Shown here one piece after another: positions 43,249-52,114 of a stretch of DNA of 64,000 bases. The position numbers and the translations under genes were made by a program. Origin of the DNA: Erythrobacter sp. (GTDB taxonomy: Bacteria; Pseudomonadota; Alphaproteobacteria; Sphingomonadales; Sphingomonadaceae); NCBI GenBank assembly GCA_009993605.1, contig JAACTB010000012.1, positions 62,001-126,000 of the forward strand, given 5' to 3'. Positions within the stretch are counted from its first letter, which is position 1. Each line of letters begins with the position of its first letter. Below the pieces are notes generated by a model. That model was not told the DNA's origin. It was given only the letters and a program-made list of their open reading frames with translations, and searched no databases.

Positions 43249-43785
43249 ATGCTGTCGAATGCCGCCACGATCGCGCTCGCGCTTCTGTTCCAGCAGGCGC
43301 CGGACGAGAATATCGATTGGGATGCCGAATTCGGTGTCGAGGAAGTCGAGCGCGATCCCGTAACCGGCGAACTTCCGGTCGAGGATTACGAGCAGAGCGA
43401 CGCCAACGCCGGAGCCAAGCCCTTTTCCGGCGAAGGGATGGCGCGGGCCTTCGGCGGGCAAGACGGCATCCGCCGCATCACCGACCGCCTGGTCGCGCTC
43501 AACACCGCCGATCCGCGTATCTCCGCAGTCTTCGAAGGCCATGATATGGTCCGCCTGCGCCGGGTTCTGTTCGAGCAGTTCTGCTACATCCTCAACGCCG
43601 GCTGCAGCTATACCGGGCGTGATATGCAAAGTTCGCATTCCGGCATGGGAACGACGCGCGGCGACATGAACGCGTTGGTCGAGAACCTGCAACAGGCGAT
43701 GCGCGAGGAAGGCGTCGGGTTCCAGGCGCAGAATCGCTTCCTGTCGAAGCTCGCTCCGATGTCGGGCGACGTGATCACGCGCTGA
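43249..43785 (+). CDS. Group 1 truncated haemoglobin with N-terminal extension
   Basis: The 178-residue protein starts at ATG 43249 with AAGGA eight bases upstream. The globin occupies ~60-175: FGGQDGIRRITDRLV, RRVLFEQFCYILNAGC, and the proximal His130 in YTGRDMQSSHSGMG. Residues 1-60 hold a short hydrophobic start (NAATIALALLFQQA) that may direct export, then an acidic linker. Haem-bound oxygen or nitric oxide chemistry is likely. Four genes here (GGDEF-EAL, cupredoxin, DUF3034, globin) appear to form one divergent unit. Confidence 0.87.
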   Translation: MLSNAATIALALLFQQAPDENIDWDAEFGVEEVERDPVTGELPVEDYEQSDANAGAKPFSGEGMARAFGGQDGIRRITDRLVALNTADPRISAVFEGHDMVRLRRVLFEQFCYILNAGCSYTGRDMQSSHSGMGTTRGDMNALVENLQQAMREEGVGFQAQNRFLSKLAPMSGDVITR

Positions 43786-43801
43786 GCGCGCATTCTGCTA
43801 T

Positions 43802-43816
43802 TGCGAGTTATTCTCA
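43802..43816. promoter_or_regulatory. Fur-box-like site upstream of the iron uptake operon
   Basis: TGCGAGT-T-ATTCTCA follows the 7-1-7 layout of Fur sites (TGATAATnATTATCA or TGAGAATnATTCTCA). The right half is perfect and the left half matches five of seven. It ends 36 bases before the PepSY gene start, inside the probable promoter. Confidence 0.55.
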
Positions 43817-43852
43817 TTGACGGCGTGACCACACCCGGCTAGCCGCCCCGTC

Positions 43853-45010
43853 ATGACGCGCGGGACGATCAAGGCCTGGTATCTTGTCCATAAATGGAGC
43901 GGTCTCATTCCGACCGTCTTCCTGCTGATGCTCTGCATCACCGGTCTGCCGCTGATCTTCCACGACGAGATCGACGCGGCGATGGAGGATGGAGCCTCGT
44001 CAGCGCTTGCCGGGATGCCGTCCGCCGAAGGGGGCCTCCCGCTCGACGCGATGCTCGCCACCGCGCTCGCCGAGCGGCCCGGGGAAGTCCCGCTCTTCAT
44101 GGCTTTCAGCACCGACTCGCCCCTTCTCACCGTCACCACCGGCCCCACGCCCGATGCGGCGGGCGAGGATATGAGCCTCCTCTTCCTCGACCGGGCGAGC
44201 GGCGCGTCGCTCGGCCCGGCGCCGGTCAACCCGGTGATGGATTTCCTGCTGCAATTGCATACCGACATGTTCCTGGGGTTGCCGGGTATGTGGGTGCTGG
44301 GCGCGATGGGATTGCTGTTCGTCGTCGCGCTGGTTTCGGGCACCGTCCTCTATGCACCCTTCATGCGCCGCCTCGCCTTCGGGACCGTCAGAGCCGATCG
44401 CAGCGAGCGCGTCAAAAGGCTCGATCAGCACAATCTCCTCGGCGTGGTCGCGCTCGCCTGGATGGCGGTGATCGGGCTGACCGGCGCGATCAATGCGTTC
44501 GCCGATCCGCTGACAGATAGCTGGCGCGATGGCGAAGTCGCCGCGATGGCCGCCGCCTATGATGGCGAAGCGCCGCTGCCGCCCTCGCGCTACGGCTCGC
44601 TCGATGTCGCGATGGCCTCGGCGCAGGCCGCCCTGCCCGGCCGATCGCCCCAGTTCATCGGCTTTCCCGGCGGCGACTGGTCGAGCGGGCATCATTACGC
44701 GATCTTTTTCCAGGGCGACCGCCCGCTGACGCAGAACCTGCTCACCCCCGCCCTCGTCGATGCCGAGACCGGCGAACTGACCGATGCCCGCACCATGCCC
44801 GCGCTCAACCAGGCGCTGATGATGTCGAAACCGCTGCACTTCGGCGATTACGGCGGGTTGCCGCTCAAGATCATCTGGGCGCTGCTGACATGCGCGACGA
44901 TCTGGGTGTTGTGGACCGGCGTGATGCTATGGCTGCGCCGCCGTCCGGGCGCGCTGGAGCGGCGGATCGAGGAAATCGCTTCGGGCGGACTCAGGAAAGC
45001 GCGCGCATGA
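43853..45010 (+). CDS. PepSY-associated transmembrane protein, iron reductase-like
   Basis: The 385-residue protein has four long hydrophobic helices: WSGLIPTVFLLMLCITGLPL at ~15-35, one at ~150-170, one at ~195-215 and one near 345-365, with extracytoplasmic PepSY-like segments between. His residues in LVHKWSG, LQLHTDMFL and LDQHNLLG fit haem coordination. Family members next to TonB-dependent receptors are thought to reduce ferric siderophores. It opens an operon with a small membrane protein (ATGA overlap) and a siderophore receptor. Confidence 0.88.
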   Translation: MTRGTIKAWYLVHKWSGLIPTVFLLMLCITGLPLIFHDEIDAAMEDGASSALAGMPSAEGGLPLDAMLATALAERPGEVPLFMAFSTDSPLLTVTTGPTPDAAGEDMSLLFLDRASGASLGPAPVNPVMDFLLQLHTDMFLGLPGMWVLGAMGLLFVVALVSGTVLYAPFMRRLAFGTVRADRSERVKRLDQHNLLGVVALAWMAVIGLTGAINAFADPLTDSWRDGEVAAMAAAYDGEAPLPPSRYGSLDVAMASAQAALPGRSPQFIGFPGGDWSSGHHYAIFFQGDRPLTQNLLTPALVDAETGELTDARTMPALNQALMMSKPLHFGDYGGLPLKIIWALLTCATIWVLWTGVMLWLRRRPGALERRIEEIASGGLRKARA

Positions 45011-45252
45011 TCCATTTCGGCCCCCTCAGCCCCGATCAGCCCGCGACCGTTCGGCCCGGACGACGCCCCACCCGCCGGCGCTCGAATGCGCAGGTCTTCG
45101 CCTTGCCACTCCTGATCGGTCTCGCCAGCCTGCTCGGTCTCGTCCTCGGCCTGACCGGCGACGGCCTGCGCGATCTTGCCTGCTGGGTCCTCCTGGGCCT
45201 CGCACCGCTCGTCATCATGGCGGCGCTCCTGCGCCGCCGCACCCAGACTTAA
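45007..45252 (+). CDS. Small membrane protein in the iron uptake operon
   Basis: The 81-residue protein begins with ATG 45007 inside the preceding stop (ATGA). After a basic N-terminus (RPGRRPTRRRS), two hydrophobic helices follow (VFALPLLIGLASLLGLVLGL and LACWVLLGLAPLVIMAALL). Similar short two-helix proteins sit beside PepSY and TonB receptor genes. Its job is unknown. Confidence 0.78.
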   Translation: MIHFGPLSPDQPATVRPGRRPTRRRSNAQVFALPLLIGLASLLGLVLGLTGDGLRDLACWVLLGLAPLVIMAALLRRRTQT

Positions 45253-45270
45253 AACTAGAAAGATTCACCG

Positions 45271-47388
45271 ATGGCCCCCGCCTACCGCATATCCTCGCTC
45301 GCCCTGATCGCGTCGCTTGCAACTGCGACGCATGCGCAGCAATCCTCCGCTCAATCGGAGGGGCAACCCGACGAGATCGTCGTCACCGCGCAGGCCGAAA
45401 ACGCCACCGAGGTCGTCAATGGCGGCAGCGCGGGCGTTCTGGGCGACAAGCCCGCCGAGGATCTGCCTTTCACCATCCGCTCCTACGACGAGAGCCTGAT
45501 CCGCAACCAGCAGCCGCAGACACTTGGCGCGGTGCTGGAGAACGACCCGACCATCCGCACGACCTACGGCTTCGGCAATGCCGCCGAACAATTCATCGTG
45601 CGCGGGTTCAGCCTGTTCGGGGACGATGTGGGGGTCAACGGCCTCTACGGGATCGGCCCGCGCCAGCTGGTCGCGCCCGAACTGTTTGGCAGCGTGCAGG
45701 TGCTGAACGGGGCCAGCGCATTCCTCAACGGCGCGGCGCCGGGCGGCTCGGGCCTGGGCGGCAATGTCAATCTGATCCTAAAGCGCGCACAGGAACGTGA
45801 CTTCATCCGAGCCACCGCCAGCGCGGAGGAAAGCGCGCGCTTCGGCGGCGCGCTCGACGTCTCGCGCCGCTTTGGAGCGAATGGCGAATGGGGCCTGCGC
45901 GGCAACGGCGCCTATCGCGACGGGGAGACCGCGATCGACCGCGAGGATCGCCGCACCGCCGTGATCGGCGGCGCACTCGATTACGATAGTGGGCCATTCC
46001 GCGCCGTGCTCGACCTCGCTTTCCAGGAAATCCGCGTCGACGCGCTGCGCCCCAAGGTCACGGTGGCGACGGCCACGGTACCGAGGGTTCCCGAAGCCGG
46101 CGCCAATTACGCGCAGGATTTCACCTATAGCGAATTGCGCGACGTGTTCGGGACGCTGAGCCTCGAATACGATATTGCCGACAATGCGCTGCTCTATGCC
46201 CGCGCCGGCGCACGCGACGGGGACGAGGCGGGCCTTTATGGCGGCATCACCGTCGAGGACGCGGCGACCGGCGCGGCCACCGGATCGGCGCTATTCGTGC
46301 CCGCGACAACCAACAACGAAGCCGTCGAGGCGGGCCTTCGCGTGAATCTCGGCAGCACGATCACGCACGAATTCAATTTCGGTGGCAACGCAAACTGGCA
46401 GGTTTTCCGCACCGCCTTCGACTTCCTGCCCGGATACGCCACCAATCTCTATGCGACGCCCCAAGTGCCCGAACCCATCGGTCCCGGCTTCGTCGGCGGG
46501 GATATCGACGATCCGAACCCGACCACGCGCACGACTTTGTGGAGCGCCTTTGCCAGCGACACGATCGGTCTATTCGGCGATCGCGTGCTCCTGACCGGCG
46601 GCCTGCGCCTGCAGACGATCCGCCAGGAAAACACCAATTACGATGGCACCCCCGGCGCCATCTATGACGAGAATGCCGTCACCCCGGTCGCCGGGATCGT
46701 GATCAAGCCGACGGAGCGCCTGTCGCTCTACGCCAATCGTATCGAAGCGCTCCAGCAGGGGCCGAGCGTTCCCGTAAACCCGAACAATCCGACCACGAAT
46801 TTCGGCCAGTCGCTGGCTCCGCGCAAATCGACCCAGTACGAATTCGGCGGCAAGCTGGCGCTCGGCGACATGTTCGTGACGCTCGGCGCCTATCGCATCG
46901 ACCGGCCGGGCGAAGGCGTGCTTCCCGATGGCAGCTTCGGCTATCTGGGCGAGCAGCGCCACGAGGGGATCGAATTCACCGCCAATGGCGAGATCGCACC
47001 CGGCCTGCGCCTGATCGGCGGCGCGGCGCTGACCGACACCGAATTCGTGAACGGGAACGAAGTGCCGGGCGTGCCCGAATACACCGCCAACGCGAATGTC
47101 GAATGGGACCTGGGCTTCGTCCCCGGCCTCACTTTGACCGGCCGCGTCGTGCATACCGGCGAGCAGTTCGTCGATCAGGCCAATACGCTGGAGCTCGACA
47201 GCTGGACCCGCTTCGATCTCGGCGCGCGCTATGTCTTCGCGGCGGCGGACACGCCGGTCACGCTGCGCCTCTCGGTCGATAACATCGCCAACGAACGCTA
47301 TTGGGCGAGCGCGTTCGACGCCTTCTCCCCCGCCCTGCTGCAAGGTGGGCCGCGCGCAGTGAAGGCCTCGATCTCGGCGGACTTCTGA
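45271..47388 (+). CDS. TonB-dependent siderophore receptor
   Basis: The 705-residue protein has a signal peptide (ALIASLATATHAQ), a TonB box-like EIVVTA at ~36-41, a plug domain with DLPFTIRSYDESLIRNQQ, PTIRTTYGFGNAAEQFIVRG, VQVLNGASAFLNG and NVNLILKRA, and a 22-strand barrel to the C-terminal Phe. The ligand is not readable; the PepSY partner and Fur box point to ferric siderophore. Confidence 0.93.
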   Translation: MAPAYRISSLALIASLATATHAQQSSAQSEGQPDEIVVTAQAENATEVVNGGSAGVLGDKPAEDLPFTIRSYDESLIRNQQPQTLGAVLENDPTIRTTYGFGNAAEQFIVRGFSLFGDDVGVNGLYGIGPRQLVAPELFGSVQVLNGASAFLNGAAPGGSGLGGNVNLILKRAQERDFIRATASAEESARFGGALDVSRRFGANGEWGLRGNGAYRDGETAIDREDRRTAVIGGALDYDSGPFRAVLDLAFQEIRVDALRPKVTVATATVPRVPEAGANYAQDFTYSELRDVFGTLSLEYDIADNALLYARAGARDGDEAGLYGGITVEDAATGAATGSALFVPATTNNEAVEAGLRVNLGSTITHEFNFGGNANWQVFRTAFDFLPGYATNLYATPQVPEPIGPGFVGGDIDDPNPTTRTTLWSAFASDTIGLFGDRVLLTGGLRLQTIRQENTNYDGTPGAIYDENAVTPVAGIVIKPTERLSLYANRIEALQQGPSVPVNPNNPTTNFGQSLAPRKSTQYEFGGKLALGDMFVTLGAYRIDRPGEGVLPDGSFGYLGEQRHEGIEFTANGEIAPGLRLIGGAALTDTEFVNGNEVPGVPEYTANANVEWDLGFVPGLTLTGRVVHTGEQFVDQANTLELDSWTRFDLGARYVFAAADTPVTLRLSVDNIANERYWASAFDAFSPALLQGGPRAVKASISADF

Positions 47389-47398
47389 CCGATGGGGC

Positions 47399-47425
47399 GG
47401 GGAGCGCGTCGTCCGACCGCTCCCC
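47399..47425 (+). terminator. Hairpin after the receptor gene
   Basis: GGGGAGCG (47399-47406) pairs perfectly with CGCTCCCC (47418-47425) 10 bases after the stop. There is no T tract. It could be a partial terminator that lowers expression of the downstream peptidase. Confidence 0.45.
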
Positions 47426-47507
47426 ATTGGTATTCGTCGAGTTTCGCCTTGCCCCGGCGGCGATCCCGCCGCACGATCCGCGCGAGTATTCGGGTAAGGG
47501 GTTCATC

Positions 47508-49682
47508 ATGAAGACGATTACGACATCGGCGCTCGCGCTGGCAGCGGCCCTTGCGGCGCAAATGGGACCGCAGGCGCTGTCCGCACAGGAGACCACCACC
47601 ATGGCCGAGGACGCAGAAGCACCGTTCGAAAGCGCAAACGATCCCTTCATCTGGCTGGAAGAGGCGCGCAGCGTGCCGGCCCTCTCTTGGGTGCGCTCGG
47701 AGAACGAGCGCGTCGACCAGACGCTCGGCAACGATCCGCGCTTCGCCGAGCTGAAGGCCGAAGCGCTCGCCATCCTCGATAGCGAGGACCGCATCCCCTA
47801 TGTCAGCTTCACGCCCCACGGGCTGATGAATTTCTGGCAGGATGCCAACAATCCCAAAGGCGTTCTGCGCCTCACCACGCTCGACAGCTATCGCACCGAC
47901 AGCCCGCAATGGGACATCGTGCTCGATATCGACAAACTGGCGCGCGAAGAGGGCCGCGAATGGGTGTTCGCGGGCTTCAACTGCCTGCCGCCCGAAGCCA
48001 ATCGCTGCATGGTCGGTCTGTCCGACGGGGGCAAGGACGCGAACGAGATGCGCGAATTCGACGTGGAAACGCGCCAATTCGTCGATGGCGGATTCCGCCT
48101 TCCCGAAAGCCAGGGCGGCGTCAGCTGGATCGACGAGGATACGCTGCTCGTCAGCAGGGATTTCGGCGAGGGAACGCTGACCGAGAGCCTCTATCCCTTC
48201 ACGACGCGGCTTTGGAAGCGCGGCACTCGAATCGAGGACGCGCCGGAGATCTTCCGCGGCGAGCCGTCCGACGTGTCGGCGGGCGCGATCCTGCTGCGCG
48301 ATTCGACCGGAACGGTGCAGGCCCGCGCCGCTTATCGCGGCCTCAGCTTCCACGAGCGTGCCTATTACCTGCAACAGGGCGAGGAATGGACCCGGCTCGA
48401 CATGCCGGAAAAATCCGGCCTGTTCGGTATCGTCGACGGGCATGTGCTCTTCAGCACCGACGTGCCCTGGACGGTCGGCGGCATCACCTTTCCGGCGGAT
48501 TCGATCGTCGCCGCCGATCTCGAGGAATGGAAAGCTGATCCCAATGGTGCAGCCAAGTCGCTGGTCTGGGCACCTGCCGAGCGCCAAACCAAGCAGGGCG
48601 CTTCGATCACAGCGAATTCGATGTTCGTGAACCTGCTCGACAATGTGCGCGGGCAGGTCCTCAAATTCGATTACGAGAACGGCGCATGGGTCAGTCGCCG
48701 CGTCGCCCTGCCCGACAACGCCACGGTGGGCGTCGCCGCGTCGGACGATGAGAGCGACCGGATCATGTATTCGGTCACCGACTTCCTGACGCCCAGCACG
48801 CTCTATTATTCGGACGGCAGCGGCGCGCCGGAAGTGCTCAAGACCAGCCCCGCGCGCTTTTCGGCCGAGGGAATGGAGGTCGAACAGTTCGAGGCGGTCA
48901 GCAAGGATGGCTCGCGCATCCCCTATTTCGTGGTCAAGCCCAAAGGGATGAAAATGGACGGCACCACGCCGACGCTGCTGTCCGGCTATGGCGGCTTCCA
49001 GGTCCCGCGCCTGCCCGGCTATCTCGGCACCACGGGTAAGCTCTGGCTGGAGCGCGGCGGGGCCTATGTGCTCGGCAATATGCGCGGCGGGGGCGAATTC
49101 GGCCCCGAATGGCACCAGACCGCGATCCGCGAGAACAAGCAGCGCACCTGGGACGATTTCATCGCCATCGCCGAAGATCTGGTGAAGCGCGGCATCACCA
49201 GCCCGCAGCATCTCGGCATTCAGGGTGGCAGCCAGGGCGGCCTGCTGGTCGGCACCGCCTTCACCCAGCGCCCCGACCTCTACAACGCGGCGATCGTCCA
49301 GATCCCGCTCTTCGACATGCTGCGCTATCACGAGATCGGGCGCGGCGCGTCGTGGATCGGCGAATACGGCGATCCGCGCATTCCCGAACAGCGCGGCTGG
49401 ATCGAGCCGTACTCGCCCTATCAGAAGTTGACGCAGGACACCGATTTCCCGACGCCCTTCTATATCACCAGCACCGCCGACGACCGCACCCACCCCGCCC
49501 ACGGGCGCAAGGCAGCGGCCCGGATGAGCGCGCAGGGCCAGGCCTATTACTATTACGAGGACATGACCGGCGGCCATTCAGGCGGCGTCGACAACGACCA
49601 GCGCGCAAAATTGCTGGCCTTGCAGCACGTCTATCTGATGCGGCAGCTGATGGACGAAGGCGGCGGTTACGACGAGAAATAG
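47508..49682 (+). CDS. Exported prolyl oligopeptidase family serine peptidase
   Basis: The 724-residue protein starts at ATG 47508 with GTAAGGGG seven bases upstream and a signal peptide (TTSALALAAALAAQMG). The first ~430 residues have beta-propeller strands. The hydrolase domain has the nucleophile in QGGSQGGLLVG, Asp in TADDRTHPAHG and His in MTGGHSGG. It resembles the subgroup related to prolyl endopeptidase with the FIWLEEA start. It cuts short proline-containing peptides, here probably periplasmic. It lies 119 bases after the siderophore receptor on the same strand. Confidence 0.92.
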   Translation: MKTITTSALALAAALAAQMGPQALSAQETTTMAEDAEAPFESANDPFIWLEEARSVPALSWVRSENERVDQTLGNDPRFAELKAEALAILDSEDRIPYVSFTPHGLMNFWQDANNPKGVLRLTTLDSYRTDSPQWDIVLDIDKLAREEGREWVFAGFNCLPPEANRCMVGLSDGGKDANEMREFDVETRQFVDGGFRLPESQGGVSWIDEDTLLVSRDFGEGTLTESLYPFTTRLWKRGTRIEDAPEIFRGEPSDVSAGAILLRDSTGTVQARAAYRGLSFHERAYYLQQGEEWTRLDMPEKSGLFGIVDGHVLFSTDVPWTVGGITFPADSIVAADLEEWKADPNGAAKSLVWAPAERQTKQGASITANSMFVNLLDNVRGQVLKFDYENGAWVSRRVALPDNATVGVAASDDESDRIMYSVTDFLTPSTLYYSDGSGAPEVLKTSPARFSAEGMEVEQFEAVSKDGSRIPYFVVKPKGMKMDGTTPTLLSGYGGFQVPRLPGYLGTTGKLWLERGGAYVLGNMRGGGEFGPEWHQTAIRENKQRTWDDFIAIAEDLVKRGITSPQHLGIQGGSQGGLLVGTAFTQRPDLYNAAIVQIPLFDMLRYHEIGRGASWIGEYGDPRIPEQRGWIEPYSPYQKLTQDTDFPTPFYITSTADDRTHPAHGRKAAARMSAQGQAYYYYEDMTGGHSGGVDNDQRAKLLALQHVYLMRQLMDEGGGYDEK

Positions 49683-49811
49683 TCCGTCGATCGAGCCGGT
49701 GCGGCCCGCACGATGCGCGCCGTACCGCCTTGCCCGGTTGGCTGAGTAACGCACTTGACGCCGACAGCGCAGCGGCGCTTGCGCTCACATGATTGCCGGT
49801 TCGAAAAATAT

Positions 49812-49885
49812 TGGATGCCCCGCGAGGATTCGAACCTCGATTGACGGAGTCAGAGTCCGTAGTCTTGCCATTAGACGACGGGGCA
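49812..49885 (-). tRNA. tRNA-Gln (anticodon CUG)
   Basis: On the minus strand, TGCCCCG starts at 49885 and pairs with CGGGGCA near the 3' end. The anticodon stem ACGGA/TCCGT holds loop CUCUGAC, anticodon CUG. The T loop is UUCGAAU. CCA is encoded (49814-49812). The U1-A72 pair is a glutamine tRNA feature. The flanking gaps (49683-49811 and 49886-50086) show nothing else. Confidence 0.95.
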
Positions 49886-50086
49886 TCGGCACGATGGCTG
49901 CCCGGCGCGGAAAAGCCGGGAAGCGGTGCGAGCGGCGCCCTTAGGAAAAGCGCGCAGCACGGTCAAGGGGGTCCGAACTCTCGCGATCGGCCAGCCGCTT
50001 GCCCTCGCCGGGCTTCCGCTGTAGCATCCGTGTCAGGTCCCCGCATCGCACACCGCGCTGCGGGAGGATAATGGAAGACACGATTT

Positions 50087-51385
50087 ATGGCGGACGCTCC
50101 TCCGCCGGACAAAACAGGGGCTGGCAAGCGACGGGGCGGCACGTCCGGCAAGGTAGCCGATTTTCGCTACAAACGCCCCTCCCAGCCCGATAAGAAGCGC
50201 CGCGACGCGCGTTCAAGAGATGAGCGCTCGGGGTCTGAGCGTTCAGGCCATGAGCGTTCTGGCCATGAGCGTTCTGGGAAGGTGCCGCCGCTGCCTGTGC
50301 AGATGCGTCCGAACGCCGGACCGCACACGCGTTCCGGCGGCGCGCGCCGACAAGCCTATGCCGCGCTCGATCTCGGCACGAACAATTGCCGCTTGCTGAT
50401 CGCGCGTCCCTCGGGCGAGAATTTCACCGTCATCGACGCCTTCAGCCGGGTCGTGCGGCTGGGCGAAGGGTTCGCGGCGTCGGGGCGCCTGTCCGATGCG
50501 GCGATGGACCGCGCGCTTGCCGCCCTGCATGTCTGCGCGGAGAAATTGCGGCGGCGCAACGTCCATCTCGCCCGCTCGGTCGCGACCGAAGCGTGCCGCC
50601 GCGCCGCCAATGGCGAACGCTTCATCGAGCGCGTGCGCGAGGAAACCGGCATCGCGCTCGACATTATCTCCGCGCAGGAAGAGGCGCGGCTGGCGGTGCT
50701 CGGCTGCCATATCCTGCTGGAAGACGGACGCGACGGCACCAGAGGCCCGGCGGTCATCTTCGATATCGGAGGCGGTTCGACCGAACTCGTCCTGATCGAG
50801 CCGGGCGGGCCGGTCCCGCGCATCCTCGACTGGATGAGCGTGCCCTGGGGCGTCGTCTCGCTGACCGACAGCGTGGACGGGCCGGACGGAACCGCTGAGG
50901 GTCGCGCGGCGCGCTATGGGGCGATGCGTTCGATCGTCGACAAGAGCTTCGCGCCCTTCGCGCGCCGCATCGCACCCTATCGCGACACCGACGAGGGAAT
51001 CCGCCTCCTCGGCACGAGCGGCACAGTCACTACTCTGGCGAGCCTGCATCTCGAATTGCCGCAATATGATCGCCGCGCGGTCGACGGGCTGATCGTTCCC
51101 TCGGCTTCTATGCGCGACATCTCGACCAGACTATCGACCATGAGCGAGGCCGAACGCGGTACCCTTCCCTGTATCGGGGACGACCGCGCGAATCTTGTGG
51201 TGGCGGGGTGTGCGATCCTCGAATCGATCCTCGACATCTGGCCCGCGCGTGATCTGGCGGTTGCCGACAGGGGCATTCGCGAGGGCATATTGCGCAGCCT
51301 GATCGCCGCCGATGCCGAAGGCGAACGCAGCCGCGAGGAATTGCAGCGCGCGCGCGACGTGTCTCGTCCGGGAGCGCGGTTGTGA
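50087..51385 (+). CDS. Exopolyphosphatase / guanosine pentaphosphatase (Ppx/GppA)
   Basis: The 432-residue protein has an ASKHA fold: AALDLGTNNCRLLIARP (phosphate 1), SVATEACRRAANG, the catalytic Glu region ISAQEEARLAVLGC, FDIGGGSTELVLIEPGG (phosphate 2) and LGTSGTVTTLASLHL. It removes terminal phosphates from polyphosphate or pppGpp. The first ~88 residues are a basic, disordered extension with four ERSG(H) units that most homologues lack. Its stop overlaps rlmE as GTGA. Confidence 0.93.
   Translation: MADAPPPDKTGAGKRRGGTSGKVADFRYKRPSQPDKKRRDARSRDERSGSERSGHERSGHERSGKVPPLPVQMRPNAGPHTRSGGARRQAYAALDLGTNNCRLLIARPSGENFTVIDAFSRVVRLGEGFAASGRLSDAAMDRALAALHVCAEKLRRRNVHLARSVATEACRRAANGERFIERVREETGIALDIISAQEEARLAVLGCHILLEDGRDGTRGPAVIFDIGGGSTELVLIEPGGPVPRILDWMSVPWGVVSLTDSVDGPDGTAEGRAARYGAMRSIVDKSFAPFARRIAPYRDTDEGIRLLGTSGTVTTLASLHLELPQYDRRAVDGLIVPSASMRDISTRLSTMSEAERGTLPCIGDDRANLVVAGCAILESILDIWPARDLAVADRGIREGILRSLIAADAEGERSREELQRARDVSRPGARL
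50222..50281 (+). repeat. Four 15-bp tandem repeats within the Ppx/GppA N-terminus
   Basis: About four copies of a GAGCGTTCTGGCCAT-like unit encode ERSGS, ERSGH, ERSGH and ERSGK. The last three units are nearly identical at DNA level, which suggests recent slippage expansion. Confidence 0.8.
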
Positions 51386-52047
51386 GCAGAGGCAGCAAGG
51401 ATGCGGGCAAGCGGGTCAAGACCGCGCGCGGGCGGACGGCCTCGTCCAACCGCTGGCTCGAACGGCAGTTGAACGATCCTTACGTCAAACAGGCGAAAGC
51501 CGAAGGCTATCGCAGCCGCGCAGCCTACAAGTTGATCGAGCTGGACGACAAGTTTGGCCTGCTGAAGGGTGTGACGCGCGTGGTCGATCTCGGTATCGCA
51601 CCCGGCGGCTGGAGCCAGGTCGTGAGAAAACGCGCCCCCCGGGCCGCGATCGTCGGGATCGACCTGCTGGAAGTCGAACCCATCGAAGGCGTCGCGATCC
51701 TTCAAATGGATTTCATGGACGATGCCGCCCCTGCCGCTCTGGAAGCGGAGCTGGACGGACCGCCTGACCTCGTCCTGAGCGACATGGCCGCCAATACGGT
51801 GGGCCACAAGCAGACCGATCATCTGCGCACTATGGGGCTGGTCGAAGCGGGTGCGTGGTTCGCGACCGAAAATCTCGCACCCGGTGGCGCGTATGTGGCC
51901 AAGGTCCTCGCCGGGGGGACCGATGCCGACCTGCTCACGCTGCTCAAGAAGCATTTCCGCACGGTCAAGCACGCCAAACCGCCCGCGAGCCGCAAGGGTT
52001 CGAGCGAGTGGTATGTCATCGCGCAAGGCTTCAAGGGCCGCGCCTGA
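51382..52047 (+). CDS. rlmE: 23S rRNA (uridine-2'-O-)-methyltransferase RlmE (FtsJ)
   Basis: The 221-residue protein starts with GTG 51382 inside the ppx stop. The RrmJ signatures are SRAAYKLIELDDKFGLL, the SAM site VVDLGIAPGGWSQVV, and DMAANTVGHKQTDHLR. The K-D-K-E tetrad is present. It methylates U2552 of 23S rRNA. ppx-rlmE pairing recurs in related genomes. Confidence 0.95.
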   Translation: MSRGSKDAGKRVKTARGRTASSNRWLERQLNDPYVKQAKAEGYRSRAAYKLIELDDKFGLLKGVTRVVDLGIAPGGWSQVVRKRAPRAAIVGIDLLEVEPIEGVAILQMDFMDDAAPAALEAELDGPPDLVLSDMAANTVGHKQTDHLRTMGLVEAGAWFATENLAPGGAYVAKVLAGGTDADLLTLLKKHFRTVKHAKPPASRKGSSEWYVIAQGFKGRA

Positions 52048-52114
52048 TTGCCGATTTAAGGGAGCAAAAATGGCGGACCGGATCGACCGGCCCGCTGAAA
52101 TTGTCTTCGTCCTA

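Noticed and set aside
47298..49577. A 759-codon open frame antisense to the prolyl oligopeptidase
   Set aside because: Shadow of a gene with a complete catalytic triad. No start context or domain.
49886..50086. Hidden gene or RNA between tRNA-Gln and ppx
   Set aside because: Short frames here have no ribosome binding site or similarity, and no stable RNA fold with a terminator is apparent.
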